Origin: Paenibacillus camerounensis
GTDB lineage: Bacteria > Bacillota > Bacilli > Paenibacillales > Paenibacillaceae
Assembly (NCBI RefSeq): GCF_000723885.1
Contig: NZ_CCDG010000004.1
Span: 1 to 64,000 of the forward strand
Length of the DNA stretch: 64,000 nucleotides
Direction of reading: 5' to 3'
Shown: positions 54,036-63,947 of the stretch, in pieces
Layout: the number at the start of each line of letters is the position of its first letter
How positions within the stretch are numbered: position 1 is the first letter of the stretch
Program-made: the position numbers and the translations under genes
The notes under the pieces: generated by a model
Told to the model about the DNA's origin: nothing
The model's database searches: none
What the model saw: only the letters and a program-made list of their open reading frames with translations

Positions 54036-54066
54036 AAAAAACACCCCTTCAGCAAAAAGGGATGTT
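54036..54066 (-). terminator. Terminator of the AraC-GH39 gene
   Basis: AACATCCCTT and AAGGGGTGTT arms followed by TTTTTTG on the minus strand. Confidence 0.85.
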
Positions 54067-54084
54067 TGCGCGGTGTATTTTCAA

Positions 54085-56544
54085 TTAAAACTGTCTTTCG
54101 AGCTGGAGCAGCAGCACCCCATGGGGCGGGAGTACAATGTCTTTGCGCCAGCCTTCCTGCACTACAAGCTCTGTCCGGATGACCGGGCCGCTTCTGCTGT
54201 TTAAATACTGAATTTCCTCCTGCGTTAAAAAATCAGGCGATCCCATCGTCATCCACTCATCGAATACCGACCCATGCTCCCGGTCCAGTTGATAGCTGGT
54301 GCATTTATAGGGTCCTGCGAGCTGGTTTAGCGTGATCTCAAAGGCTTTGCTGCCTTTTTCCTCAAATACATCATAACGGGTGGAGCCGGACAGCTCAGAC
54401 CAGTCTCCGCTCGCAAACAGCTGATCCACATGGACGTAGTGATAGAACAGGAACTGCAGGCTTCCGTCGCTTTTCCGGGTAAAGACATAACCATCCCCCT
54501 GCTTCAGCAGCTCCTCACCCAGCTTCTGCATCAGCTCAAACGCATAATACCCGGGCTTCTTCAGCCCGTCGCGGTTAATCAGGCCAAAGCCTCCATAGAA
54601 CGGGGAAGCCGGAACGACACTTTCTTCAAAAACATCGGTAAAGGACCAGTAGGCCATCGCCTCCGCGTCCCCGAGCGTATTCATTGTATGGTAGATGACA
54701 AACGGGGCCATAAACATCGTATCGTGCAGCAGATTCCGGTCATACAGCGAAAAATTCCACTCGGTAATATGAAGCTCAACGTCACTGTAGGAGGCTGCCT
54801 TCATTTTGTGCCGCACACGGTCAATGCTTTCTTTGAAAAATGCCGGGGGCATGATCCGGGTCAAACGGCCTTCTTCCGTCTTTAGCTTGGGATATTCCGA
54901 ATAAATATGGAACGAAAAGAAATCGAGCGGCACTTCCCGCGAGCGGCAGTAAGCTAAAAAGTCCTCTGCCCAGGTATCGTTCCAGATTGAGCCGTACCCC
55001 ATAGCGGGCCCGCCTGTCCTCAGCTCCGGAAGCACTGATTTAATCGCATGAACGGTGGATTCGTAAAAAGTGAAGTACTCTTCTTTGCTGCCTGCCCAGC
55101 AGACCCCTGCCAGGTCCGGCTCGTTCCACACTTCAAAATACCACTGCTTCACCTCATCCGCCCCGTAACGGTTCAGACAATGACGGATGAAGGCCCGGAC
55201 CAGCGCTTCCCACTTGGCAGGATCTGCCGGCGGACTGATATTGCCTCTCCACCAGAACAGCGTTTCTCTGGACCTCGCCAGCTGTCCCGGCATAAAGCTC
55301 AATTCAACAAACGGCCGGACTCCCTGCTCCAGAAGGAAATCGTACAGCTTGTCCACGTAAGACCAGTTATAGACCGGTGTGCCGTCATCCTTTTCACTGT
55401 ATACCATCATCTCATCATTAAAAATGCCGTGAAACCGGATATACCGGAACGGGATGCTTCCCTTCAAAGCAATCAGCTGCTTCCGCCAATCCTCGCGCAA
55501 TCCTTCTACGGCTCTTCCGGCCGTTGTGGTGATATTCCAGTGCTTTTTGTAGCTAGCCGTTGTCTGATCTGTACGAACCTCAATCCGTTCAGGGGCAGCC
55601 GTAAGAGCAGCCGACAGCGGAACGCCGGACTGACCGTTATCCGTTGTGACGTCCAGATAGCGGTACAGTGACCCTATGGCGTTCATTGTGTCCATCTCAT
55701 AATAGTCCCCGCTTGAGGATTCCTCATACGTTTTGGGCTTGCGGTTCCGGTTCAGCCGGTGCGGTTCCGGTGCAAGTGAAGCTTCCCTGTAGGAGCCCGG
55801 CGTGCAGCCGTATTTTTCCTTAAAATATTTGTTGAACAGCTTCACGTTGGCAAATCCGCAATCCAGGGCAATTTCGGAGATGGTCTTATCGCTTTCTGCC
55901 AGCTGAAGCTGGGCCTTTTCCAGGCGGATAAGCGTCAGATACTTTTGAAAGGGGATGCCGATTTTGTCCGTGAAGAAGTGGGAAAAATAATGCAGGCTTA
56001 AATGCTCGGAGTCCGCCATATCCTGCAGCGTAATCTTTTCATTATAGTGGCGGTCAATGTAGGTGAGGACACTGTTCAGTCTTTTATAATCATTGTCCCT
56101 GCTTCCTTCTGCCACCGCCGGATTCGTACCGTCTGCAAAATATCGCAGCAGGCATCCGCATAACATCTGTAATCGGCCTATCGTGTAGCTGTGATAACCC
56201 GGCGATTTCTTGTTAATCTCCCAGACCATTTGTGCAAGGTTGTGCTTGATGCTGTGCAGACTCGACGGGTCCTGCCCGGAATGACCGGCAGAGTTACAGG
56301 AGATGAACGCATTATTATGCAGCAGCTCGGGTCCGAACTGCAGGGTTAACAACACATTTTCCTGATGGGTCCGCTCAATCTTGTGAACCGACATACTGTT
56401 TATCACGAGAATATCATCTTCCTGGAGCGTATATTGCTTCTGGTCCAGATACATGTTAATCGAGCCGTGGAGAAGATACAGGATCTCAACTTCCTTATGC
56501 CAATGAAAATCAATATGCTGTACGGAATTCACGAAGAGCTTCAT
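54085..56544 (-). CDS. AraC regulator fused to GH39 glycosidase
   Basis: 819 residues from the ATG. The N-terminal cupin (about 1-100; FHWHKEVEILYLLHGSINMY) is followed by a double AraC HTH (about 165-255; LQDMADSEHLSLHYFSHFFT, then CGFANVKLFNKYF) and a GH39 barrel (about 350-760) with acid/base E475 in VWNEPD and nucleophile E595 in ITEWNF. No signal peptide. The frame stays open upstream and encodes YEFIQHQDDLP, typical of AraC N-termini, so translation may begin at an ATT at 56589 with GGGGGGAG upstream. The promoter would start transcription near 56609. A single chain would combine sugar sensing, DNA binding and xylosidase-like catalysis. Confidence 0.87.
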   Translation of the reverse strand: MKLFVNSVQHIDFHWHKEVEILYLLHGSINMYLDQKQYTLQEDDILVINSMSVHKIERTHQENVLLTLQFGPELLHNNAFISCNSAGHSGQDPSSLHSIKHNLAQMVWEINKKSPGYHSYTIGRLQMLCGCLLRYFADGTNPAVAEGSRDNDYKRLNSVLTYIDRHYNEKITLQDMADSEHLSLHYFSHFFTDKIGIPFQKYLTLIRLEKAQLQLAESDKTISEIALDCGFANVKLFNKYFKEKYGCTPGSYREASLAPEPHRLNRNRKPKTYEESSSGDYYEMDTMNAIGSLYRYLDVTTDNGQSGVPLSAALTAAPERIEVRTDQTTASYKKHWNITTTAGRAVEGLREDWRKQLIALKGSIPFRYIRFHGIFNDEMMVYSEKDDGTPVYNWSYVDKLYDFLLEQGVRPFVELSFMPGQLARSRETLFWWRGNISPPADPAKWEALVRAFIRHCLNRYGADEVKQWYFEVWNEPDLAGVCWAGSKEEYFTFYESTVHAIKSVLPELRTGGPAMGYGSIWNDTWAEDFLAYCRSREVPLDFFSFHIYSEYPKLKTEEGRLTRIMPPAFFKESIDRVRHKMKAASYSDVELHITEWNFSLYDRNLLHDTMFMAPFVIYHTMNTLGDAEAMAYWSFTDVFEESVVPASPFYGGFGLINRDGLKKPGYYAFELMQKLGEELLKQGDGYVFTRKSDGSLQFLFYHYVHVDQLFASGDWSELSGSTRYDVFEEKGSKAFEITLNQLAGPYKCTSYQLDREHGSVFDEWMTMGSPDFLTQEEIQYLNSRSGPVIRTELVVQEGWRKDIVLPPHGVLLLQLERQF

Positions 56545-56615
56545 CGGCAGATCGTCCTGATGCTGAATAAATTCGTATAAATAGCGAATCGTCTGCTCCC
56601 CCCTTCATACCGCTT

Positions 56616-56645
56616 ATTATAGACATACCGATTTTAAGTTATCAA
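56616..56645 (-). promoter_or_regulatory. Sigma-A promoter of the AraC-GH39 gene
   Basis: On the minus strand TTGATA (56645-56640), an 18-bp spacer and TATAAT (56621-56616). Transcription would begin near 56609. Confidence 0.7.
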
Positions 56646-56741
56646 TATGAAGGGGTTATTCGCATAGCATCTAAAGGTTGACAAAAAAAAGATTAATCCC
56701 TTTATAGACGAGTATATTTCAGGTGTTTATTCTAAATACGC

Positions 56742-58163
56742 TTATAGCGTTTCTATCTTGACCCGTTTAAACTCCGCTGCACCTTGACTGACGAATACGG
56801 CAAGCTTTCCTTGCCGGATGTCGTACATTCTGGCACTCATCGCCACATCTCCACCGATATAGATTTCACAAATCGTGTTGTCCACGAATACCTTCATTTC
56901 ATACTCCTGATCCGGCAGCAGCTTGAGCGGACGTTCCAGCTCCACCTCATAAGGGAAGGTTTTCCCTCCTTCTTCAGACTGCATAATCGGCCCCCGGAAG
57001 GTAATCCTGCCACGCTGAGGCTCAAGCATGATATAGTAGGCAAAATCAAGAGCCTCACCTGCACGAAGCATGAACCCCAGACCCTGGGTTGATTCCGAGA
57101 AACGTACAGTTGTAGAAATTTTGCACTGATCGGGCAATTCTTCCTCTGTGATGCAGCCTGCAAAGGAATAAGGGGAATCGCTGCGCAGCACATCGTTCGT
57201 AATCGACCAATCTCCGGCGATTTCCTGAAAGCTCGTGGATACTTGTTTGGTAAAGGCAGAGTCTATCGTCTCCGGAACCTTTACCCCTAGTGTCCCGTCC
57301 GGGCGCTGTACGATCTCATGCACAACCAGATTGCCGCCCCAATCCCATGTGTCATAATCTTTGCCTGAAGCTTTAGGCGGATTCCAGCCAAACAGATCGT
57401 CGTTCTTTGTCGGATTCCAGCCGAATAAATACCGCTTCTCTCCATCGGATTCCGACTTCGCCGCATAATATGCCCGTCCATCAAAGGCTTCCTCCGGCGG
57501 TGTAACCCATGGCCCGTTCAAGGAACGACTCATCCGGTAAAAGGTACCGAATCGCCCCGTATAGGAAGAATAAATCAGATACCACCAATCTCCCATCCGG
57601 AACAAATCCGGGCATTCATGTGCGCCTACATGCAAGTTCGGTGCATACAGCGGCTCCCGGTATTCCCAATACTTGAGATCCATGGATGTTAGCAAGCCTG
57701 TGCAGCCTTTCCGGTTCGTCGGTCCTTTAGCCAGCGCTGCAATCAGCATCCAGTATTGTCCCTCTTCTTCATTCCAGAAAACAAAGGGATCACGCCAGTC
57801 CGCCAGCTCATAAATTTCGCCGTCCGGACCAAAAGTGTCTTCGGGAATCGGCTCCCATGTCCGCAGATCTTTACTGATGGCATGGCAGGCGAGCTGTTTC
57901 CCTTCAGGAAAAATACAATAGAACATATGATAAACATCGTCCACTTTGAGAATATGTCCGGTTCCGCCTTCGATTTTGCAGGCTCCATCTTCCCTGTAAT
58001 TCACGAAGTCCTTCGTTCCAAGCAGATGCCAGCCATGATCAAGGCCCTCCTGATCGTTCTCTCTCCAGCCATGCAGATAAAACAGTTTAAACTCTCCATC
58101 TTCATAGTAGGGGATTACATCCCCCACCCAGGCGTTCTCAGGGCGATAAAAAAATTCATTCAT
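56742..58163 (-). CDS. Intracellular GH32 family glycosidase
   Basis: 473 residues, a five-bladed propeller plus a beta-sandwich C-terminal domain. RDP motif in ELADWRDPFVFW and the EC motif in VGAHECPDLFRM are intact. The N-terminal nucleophile region reads PENAWVGDVIPYYEDG rather than WMNDPNG, as in one known cytoplasmic subgroup. A short internal repeat LFGWNPTKNDDLFGWNPP occurs near residue 265. GGAGG before the ATG. It lies 15 bp downstream of the surface GH32 gene and probably finishes degradation of imported fructo-oligosaccharides. Confidence 0.85.
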   Translation of the reverse strand: MNEFFYRPENAWVGDVIPYYEDGEFKLFYLHGWRENDQEGLDHGWHLLGTKDFVNYREDGACKIEGGTGHILKVDDVYHMFYCIFPEGKQLACHAISKDLRTWEPIPEDTFGPDGEIYELADWRDPFVFWNEEEGQYWMLIAALAKGPTNRKGCTGLLTSMDLKYWEYREPLYAPNLHVGAHECPDLFRMGDWWYLIYSSYTGRFGTFYRMSRSLNGPWVTPPEEAFDGRAYYAAKSESDGEKRYLFGWNPTKNDDLFGWNPPKASGKDYDTWDWGGNLVVHEIVQRPDGTLGVKVPETIDSAFTKQVSTSFQEIAGDWSITNDVLRSDSPYSFAGCITEEELPDQCKISTTVRFSESTQGLGFMLRAGEALDFAYYIMLEPQRGRITFRGPIMQSEEGGKTFPYEVELERPLKLLPDQEYEMKVFVDNTICEIYIGGDVAMSARMYDIRQGKLAVFVSQGAAEFKRVKIETL

Positions 58164-58178
58164 TAAATATTCCTCCCG

Positions 58179-61100
58179 TTATTCACCTGATACATCCAGC
58201 AGCAGCGAGATGATTTGCGCGCTTTCCGCACGATTCACCGTTTCATGAGGCATGAATACCTGATTGCCGCGCCCGTCAACTAACCCAAGCTCCTGTAAGT
58301 CGGCGACTGCATCTGCAGCCCATACGCTTATCGTACCGGCATCCTTGAAACTGCTTTGACGGTTACCAGCAGCATTCTGTCCTGTATGAAACAGATATGC
58401 TTTGTAAATCATGGATGCCATTTCTTCCCGGCTTAGGGTATCCTCAGGCGCAAAGGTATCTTTGCTTCTTCCGGTGACAATCCCTGCTTCGTACACTGCG
58501 GCAATGGAGGAAGCATACCATTTGGCGGAGTCTACATCCTTGAATGCAGGTGCGTTCGTCCCTCTTATACCGAGGGCACGAGTGATCAAGGAAGCAAACT
58601 CAGCTCTGCTTACCTTTTGCTTTGGTGCGAATGCCGTTTCACTCACTCCCAGGACAATTTGCTTGGCAGCCATCTTTTTTATGACATCATAGGCAAAGTA
58701 GGAAGCATTCACATCCTCAAAGGATTTATCATAAGTAAGGACTGCATACTTGCTGAAATGACTCACCTCTGCCGTCCAGTTACCGTCAGCAAAGGCTCCG
58801 CCTATATATTCCAGTCTGCCGTCATCTGAAATGTAATAAATGCCCGTTAAATCCTGGCGGGAATCCGCCTGTGCGTACAAGCTGACAGTGATGGGTTTGG
58901 TGAACTTCTCAAGTGTCAGTTTCGTCCCGTCAAGCTTTACAATAGACAATTTGAAATTGTAGATCTCTCCAGCTGCTGAAATGTCCGCCTGATTTCTCTG
59001 CCTAGCTTGTCTAACCAGCTCTTTGCTCTGCTCTGAAGTTAGAGCTTCCATTTCAAAAGAAATCTTCGCTTGTCCAAGCTCGCTCTCCGAAACCCTTGCC
59101 TGTAAATCCTTCAATACATCTGCGGGAATTTCAACTTCTATATCTGTATTTTTAATTCTCAGCGCATTCTTACCGTCATTTGCCGCCAGGTTCGCCGGAA
59201 ACAGTACCTGCCGCTCTCCCTTGGCCAGCTCGAATGACAGGCTGCCCGGACTGACCGGTTGGCTGTCCTGATTTACAGGCTGGACCGGAGGATTTGCTGG
59301 ACCGCTCGGACCCGTTGGATCTGTTGGGTCTGTTAGGTCAATTGGACCTGTCGGGCCTGTCGGGTCAACCCCGTTCTGCACCTTAACCGGTACATTGAAA
59401 TCATCGACGTTAATATGTCCGAACCCGCCTGTGGATTGGTCAACAACCTTAATGTATAGCTCCTCGCCGATATAAGGTGATGCATCCCAGATCTTCCGCT
59501 GATATTCCTCATAATTCGTTGCCGTCTCTTTAAACAGCTCCTTGCCGTCCGATGCCCGGACCAGCGCTACATACAGCTTGTCGATATCACGCCCGCCGCT
59601 GACCAGGAAGTTGATCTTGCCGTTGCCGCCAAGGACGAAAGTCTGCGACTTCAGCGTTCCCGTCAAGCTGTCACCGCCGGCTGCCTCGTTGAAGCCCCAT
59701 AAATGATAGCCGCCCGGAATTTTATGCGAAGGATTGAAGTAGATCGTGTCCCAGAAGAACTTGGCATCGGTCACATGGACATCCTGGAACGCATCTCCTT
59801 CAGTAATCCAGCCTGTTAAGGCTCCTGCAGCAAAATCATGGTTAGGCAGATCCGTAACATCGGTGTATACGGAGTTGTCCCAGTTGTCAGGTACATAGAC
59901 CGGAGCTGCCGGTTCACCTGTCAGTGCATTCATATTCCATACTTCCATGGACTTGATTGTAATATCGTTGTCGGCCCAGACCTTGAGGCCCAGGGAGTCG
60001 TATCTGCCTACGTAGACGCGGGTTGTCAGCTTTTTCTTGTAATTGGCAAAGGCTTCAACAACCGAGCGATCGAGGAAGATATGCAGCTTTAGATTCTCGC
60101 CGTCAAGATCAACGTACCCGCCTTGAATTCCGTCCACGCGGACATCGGGGTCAATACTGCTCTTCGTACGGTCCACATTAAACGTATTGTCGGCCTTATC
60201 GTAGTAAATCAGCGTTTCCTCCTGGCCGTTATCGGAGCGCCTCACTTTAAGGCCGAATTTCTCGGCTTCGCCCGGATCAATCTCCATCACGATCTCCAGC
60301 ATGTCGCCATTGACACTCTGGATCAATTGATTGGCGGCAGCCACATTTTTGTCCGTGAAATCAACAATCTTATCTCCCCGCAGACTCTGCAATTCCTCAA
60401 TGGGCTCAATGCGCAATTCATCGTGCTCATCCAGGCTCAAGGAAACCGGCAGCGCGAGGTTATGTGCCCATCCAGCCTGATATTCAGCCTGCGGCGTTCT
60501 TACATTCTGCACCATGGAGAACACGACCGTTCTTCCGTCAGGGGTGACCATCCCGCTTTCAGCGGTTAAATACCCGTCCCCCACATCCATTTTGGAGGGA
60601 GCATCCTGATCAGGTATAAACTTGAAGTTATCTCTATCCCAGGTTCCAATCCAGTAAAAGACTTCAACATCTCTTTGAACATCGTTAGCAGGCGGAACAT
60701 GCTCTGGCTTCTCATGGGGATTAACCATAAAAATATATTTTTGTTGTCCTGCACTATCCTCACCTAGCGGCAGTAATACTGGCAGTTCCCATACTGTACC
60801 GAGCTCTGGATAAAGATTTCTGTCACTGACATATAACGGACCTTTATACTCCCAGTTGTACATATCATCAGACACGTACACCAATGCTGTACCACTGCTG
60901 AAGTCTGTAAGACCGGAGGTTACCAGCTGATACCACTTGTCGGTCTCCTGGTCATACCATACATAGGGGTCTCTGAATTCGTTATGAATGCCGTTTCCGT
61001 TCTGCTCCGTTACTGGCTCAGGATATTTCACCCATTGCTCTAAATCGGGGTCCGACAAATCAGCCGGGGTCGCCAGCCCGGTTCTTTGGTTCGGCGATAG

Positions 61101-63893
61101 AGAGTCATTGCCGGCGGTATAGAATAGAACGGGATTTCCGTCACGGTCATAAGCCGCGCTGCCTGACCAAGCACCGTCCGGATCAAGCGTACCCGCCTCA
61201 GGTGCAAGTGCAGGCCGTACATTGTCCCAGTGCACCATATCGTCACTTACCCAATGTCCCCAGTGAATCTGATGCCAGAACGGACCTTGCGGATTATGCT
61301 GATAGAATAAATGATACTTACCGTCAAAATAAATCGGTGCATGCGCTTCGTTCATCCAGTTCTGCGGAGGCATCGCATGGTACTGCGGACGGTGCTGATC
61401 CCAGTCGAACACACCCGGGTCTTCATCAATATCACCGGCTGGAATTTCCGGAACCGCTCCTCCGTGAAGCGTCTTCACATTCTCATACTCCGCCAGAATT
61501 TCTTGACCCGTAAGCGCTTTGTTCTGCAGCTTCACTTCATCAATAAGTCCGCTGAACATATTGTAGGAGAACAGGCCTGCGAGCTCGACGGGATTATTAT
61601 TTTTACCGATGATCAGACTAGCTGTTGATGATGTGATTGGAACATTGATAGGGGTTGAACGGGAGGCAACCTGCTCCCCGTTGAGGTACAGCTTAATTTC
61701 TCCGGTTCCCTTATCAAAAGTGGCAGCAATGTAATTCCACTTGTATTTCTCAAGCGGATGATCATTAACCCATACCTGGACCCACTGTCCGCCGATGCCG
61801 GCCTGAAAGGACCATGTGCCATGCCGGTACATACCAAGTGCGAAGCCTTCCGCCTTATCCTGATCAGACTGATTTACTATGGCAGAAAGCTTATTGCCAT
61901 CTCCCCATTCATAGCTGCGCGGGGCCACCCAGGCTTCGACCGTCAGCGCGTCGCTTACCGGAATAGTGTCACTCGCATTTACTTCAATATCATTTGAGTA
62001 TCCGTCAAACAGCAGGGCGCCGCCCTTTACTCCACGCGGAGTCCATCTCGGATCTTTGGAATCCATGTACCTTGCGCTATTAAATACATAGTTGACATCG
62101 TGTTCAAGATTGCTCACTTGCTCCAGCGCCTTCTTGCCCGCGCCTTCATCCAAATTCATATAGAAGATGTTGCCCATACTGTTTGCCTGGAAAGCATCCA
62201 CGGAAATTCGGGACTGATCCGACTGATCGGTTACCTTGATATAGAGACTCTTGTTGTAGTGTTCATATACATGCCAGGTAATCTTCTCATTTGCACCGAT
62301 ATTGCCTGTTTGTCTAAGCAATTCATTTGTACTTGCATCATATAGTGCGACATAGGCATCCGCAGGTTGAACAATATCCACAATGGAAAAGGTAATCGTC
62401 CCGTTCCCCTGAAGGGTAAAGGCACTTGAAGTAATTGAGCCTTCTCCTTCCAAGGTTGATTTGGCATAAAAGCTGCCTTCCTTACCAGCAGCTGCTTGAT
62501 CGGTCACTTGAAAAGCATCCCCAGTGACCGTCCAGCCTTCAAGCGTACCCGTCTCAAAGCCCCGGTTTGTGATTTCGGTTGGAATGATGTTCTCAGCCAT
62601 AACCCCTTCTTCCGGCACGCTCTCGTTAAAGGTCTGGAAGTCATCCGCAAACATCACACCCCAATCCGAGACTGCATGATCAACAATTTCGATATAGAGT
62701 CTTTTGCCGGTATACTTGGACAGGTCCGCCTTGTACTGCTCCAGATTGGCAAACCTCATGCCCTGCGCCGGGTAAGGGAAGCCGGAATCGTTAAACTCGC
62801 TATTGCCGTATCTGGCAATCAGGTTCCCGGTATCGGCATCGACAACACTAACATAGGCTTGATCTGTATGCTTGCCCCCGCCCAGCCTAAAGGTAATCCA
62901 GCCTGTTCCTCCCAGCTCAAAGGTGCTGGAACGAAGGACTCCCGTCGCAGCTTCGGGATATTTCCAGCCGTTTAGATGATAAGTGCCCTCCTGATTGTAC
63001 GGGATTTGTTCCGCCCACCAGGCAGTTTCATCTGATACGCTCTCTGGCCCGAACGCTTCACCTTCCACAACGGTCCATCCTGTAAGATCTCCCGTTTCAA
63101 AGCCGGGATTCCGGATTTGATACCGCTGGAAATCCGGCTTAATATCTTTAGCAACAGTGCCACCGGCAGGCTCTGATTCATGGTACATGTTAAAGGCATC
63201 TGCAAAAATCAAACCCCAATCCGCAGTTGCATTATCGACGATCTCTATATACAGCTTCTCTCCCAAATGTCCGGAAAGATCGGCCTTATACTGCTCCATA
63301 TTGGCAAGCCGCATGCCCTGGGCAGGGTTCGGGAAACCTGTGTCGGCGAATGCGCTGTTGCCGTATCTGGCAACCACCTGCCCCGTGTCCGCCTCTATAA
63401 TATTTACATAGACCTTGTCCGGATTTTTGCCGCCGCCAAGCTTGAAGCTGATCCATCCGCTGCCGCCCAACTCGAAGGTACTGGACCGGAGCACGCCTGT
63501 AGCAGACTCGTCATATTTCCAGCCGTTTAAATGATAAGTCCCCTCCTGGTTATAAGGGATTTGTTCCGCCCACCAGGTGGGATCCCCGGATACACTATCC
63601 GGACCAAACGCGTTTCCTTTGGTTACAGTCCATCCCGTCAAGTCTCCGGTTTCAAAGCCCGGGTTAACCATTTCATAGACTGCATCCGCTGCTGTCAATC
63701 GTGCAACTGTATTCGATTCCTGGTAGACAACGACGGTAACGGATGACCCTACATCAGCCTTTGGAATAGAAGCTGCTCCTCCCACTGGTGCGGCTGCGGC
63801 TATGCCTTGAATACCTGGAGCCGCAAGCTGAAGAACTAAGATCCCCGCTACCCCTCTGGAAATCCATGATGTATTTCGGCTAGCTTTCCTCAT
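58179..63893 (-). CDS. Cell-surface multidomain GH32 enzyme with SLH anchor
   Basis: 1904 residues from the ATG at 63893 (GGAGG upstream). Order: signal peptide (about 1-35); beta-sandwich modules at about 75-240 and 260-425, then a shorter one (445-600), each opening with NPGFETG or similar; a LamG-like domain (about 610-820, FDGYSNDIEVNASDT); GH32 propeller and sandwich (about 830-1340); a fourth sandwich module (about 1350-1510); a collagen-like DPTGPTGP linker; a Ig-like domain; three SLH motifs at the C-terminus. Catalytic positions: E849 in NWMNEAHAP (Asp in most GH32), D975 in FRDPY and E1036 in WELP. It would be displayed on the S-layer and act on fructans. Confidence 0.9.
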   Translation of the reverse strand: MRKASRNTSWISRGVAGILVLQLAAPGIQGIAAAAPVGGAASIPKADVGSSVTVVVYQESNTVARLTAADAVYEMVNPGFETGDLTGWTVTKGNAFGPDSVSGDPTWWAEQIPYNQEGTYHLNGWKYDESATGVLRSSTFELGGSGWISFKLGGGKNPDKVYVNIIEADTGQVVARYGNSAFADTGFPNPAQGMRLANMEQYKADLSGHLGEKLYIEIVDNATADWGLIFADAFNMYHESEPAGGTVAKDIKPDFQRYQIRNPGFETGDLTGWTVVEGEAFGPESVSDETAWWAEQIPYNQEGTYHLNGWKYPEAATGVLRSSTFELGGTGWITFRLGGGKHTDQAYVSVVDADTGNLIARYGNSEFNDSGFPYPAQGMRFANLEQYKADLSKYTGKRLYIEIVDHAVSDWGVMFADDFQTFNESVPEEGVMAENIIPTEITNRGFETGTLEGWTVTGDAFQVTDQAAAGKEGSFYAKSTLEGEGSITSSAFTLQGNGTITFSIVDIVQPADAYVALYDASTNELLRQTGNIGANEKITWHVYEHYNKSLYIKVTDQSDQSRISVDAFQANSMGNIFYMNLDEGAGKKALEQVSNLEHDVNYVFNSARYMDSKDPRWTPRGVKGGALLFDGYSNDIEVNASDTIPVSDALTVEAWVAPRSYEWGDGNKLSAIVNQSDQDKAEGFALGMYRHGTWSFQAGIGGQWVQVWVNDHPLEKYKWNYIAATFDKGTGEIKLYLNGEQVASRSTPINVPITSSTASLIIGKNNNPVELAGLFSYNMFSGLIDEVKLQNKALTGQEILAEYENVKTLHGGAVPEIPAGDIDEDPGVFDWDQHRPQYHAMPPQNWMNEAHAPIYFDGKYHLFYQHNPQGPFWHQIHWGHWVSDDMVHWDNVRPALAPEAGTLDPDGAWSGSAAYDRDGNPVLFYTAGNDSLSPNQRTGLATPADLSDPDLEQWVKYPEPVTEQNGNGIHNEFRDPYVWYDQETDKWYQLVTSGLTDFSSGTALVYVSDDMYNWEYKGPLYVSDRNLYPELGTVWELPVLLPLGEDSAGQQKYIFMVNPHEKPEHVPPANDVQRDVEVFYWIGTWDRDNFKFIPDQDAPSKMDVGDGYLTAESGMVTPDGRTVVFSMVQNVRTPQAEYQAGWAHNLALPVSLSLDEHDELRIEPIEELQSLRGDKIVDFTDKNVAAANQLIQSVNGDMLEIVMEIDPGEAEKFGLKVRRSDNGQEETLIYYDKADNTFNVDRTKSSIDPDVRVDGIQGGYVDLDGENLKLHIFLDRSVVEAFANYKKKLTTRVYVGRYDSLGLKVWADNDITIKSMEVWNMNALTGEPAAPVYVPDNWDNSVYTDVTDLPNHDFAAGALTGWITEGDAFQDVHVTDAKFFWDTIYFNPSHKIPGGYHLWGFNEAAGGDSLTGTLKSQTFVLGGNGKINFLVSGGRDIDKLYVALVRASDGKELFKETATNYEEYQRKIWDASPYIGEELYIKVVDQSTGGFGHINVDDFNVPVKVQNGVDPTGPTGPIDLTDPTDPTGPSGPANPPVQPVNQDSQPVSPGSLSFELAKGERQVLFPANLAANDGKNALRIKNTDIEVEIPADVLKDLQARVSESELGQAKISFEMEALTSEQSKELVRQARQRNQADISAAGEIYNFKLSIVKLDGTKLTLEKFTKPITVSLYAQADSRQDLTGIYYISDDGRLEYIGGAFADGNWTAEVSHFSKYAVLTYDKSFEDVNASYFAYDVIKKMAAKQIVLGVSETAFAPKQKVSRAEFASLITRALGIRGTNAPAFKDVDSAKWYASSIAAVYEAGIVTGRSKDTFAPEDTLSREEMASMIYKAYLFHTGQNAAGNRQSSFKDAGTISVWAADAVADLQELGLVDGRGNQVFMPHETVNRAESAQIISLLLDVSGE

Positions 63894-63932
63894 TAACAAG
63901 CCTCCTTCGTTATTTTCTTATCCGGATTAATT

Positions 63933-63947
63933 TGTAAAGCGCTTACA
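63933..63947. promoter_or_regulatory. CcpA cre site
   Basis: TGTAAAGCGCTTACA on the plus strand, reading TGTAAGCGCTTTACA leftward, fits the cre consensus. It sits about 40 bp before the ATG of the surface GH32, predicting catabolite control. Confidence 0.85.
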
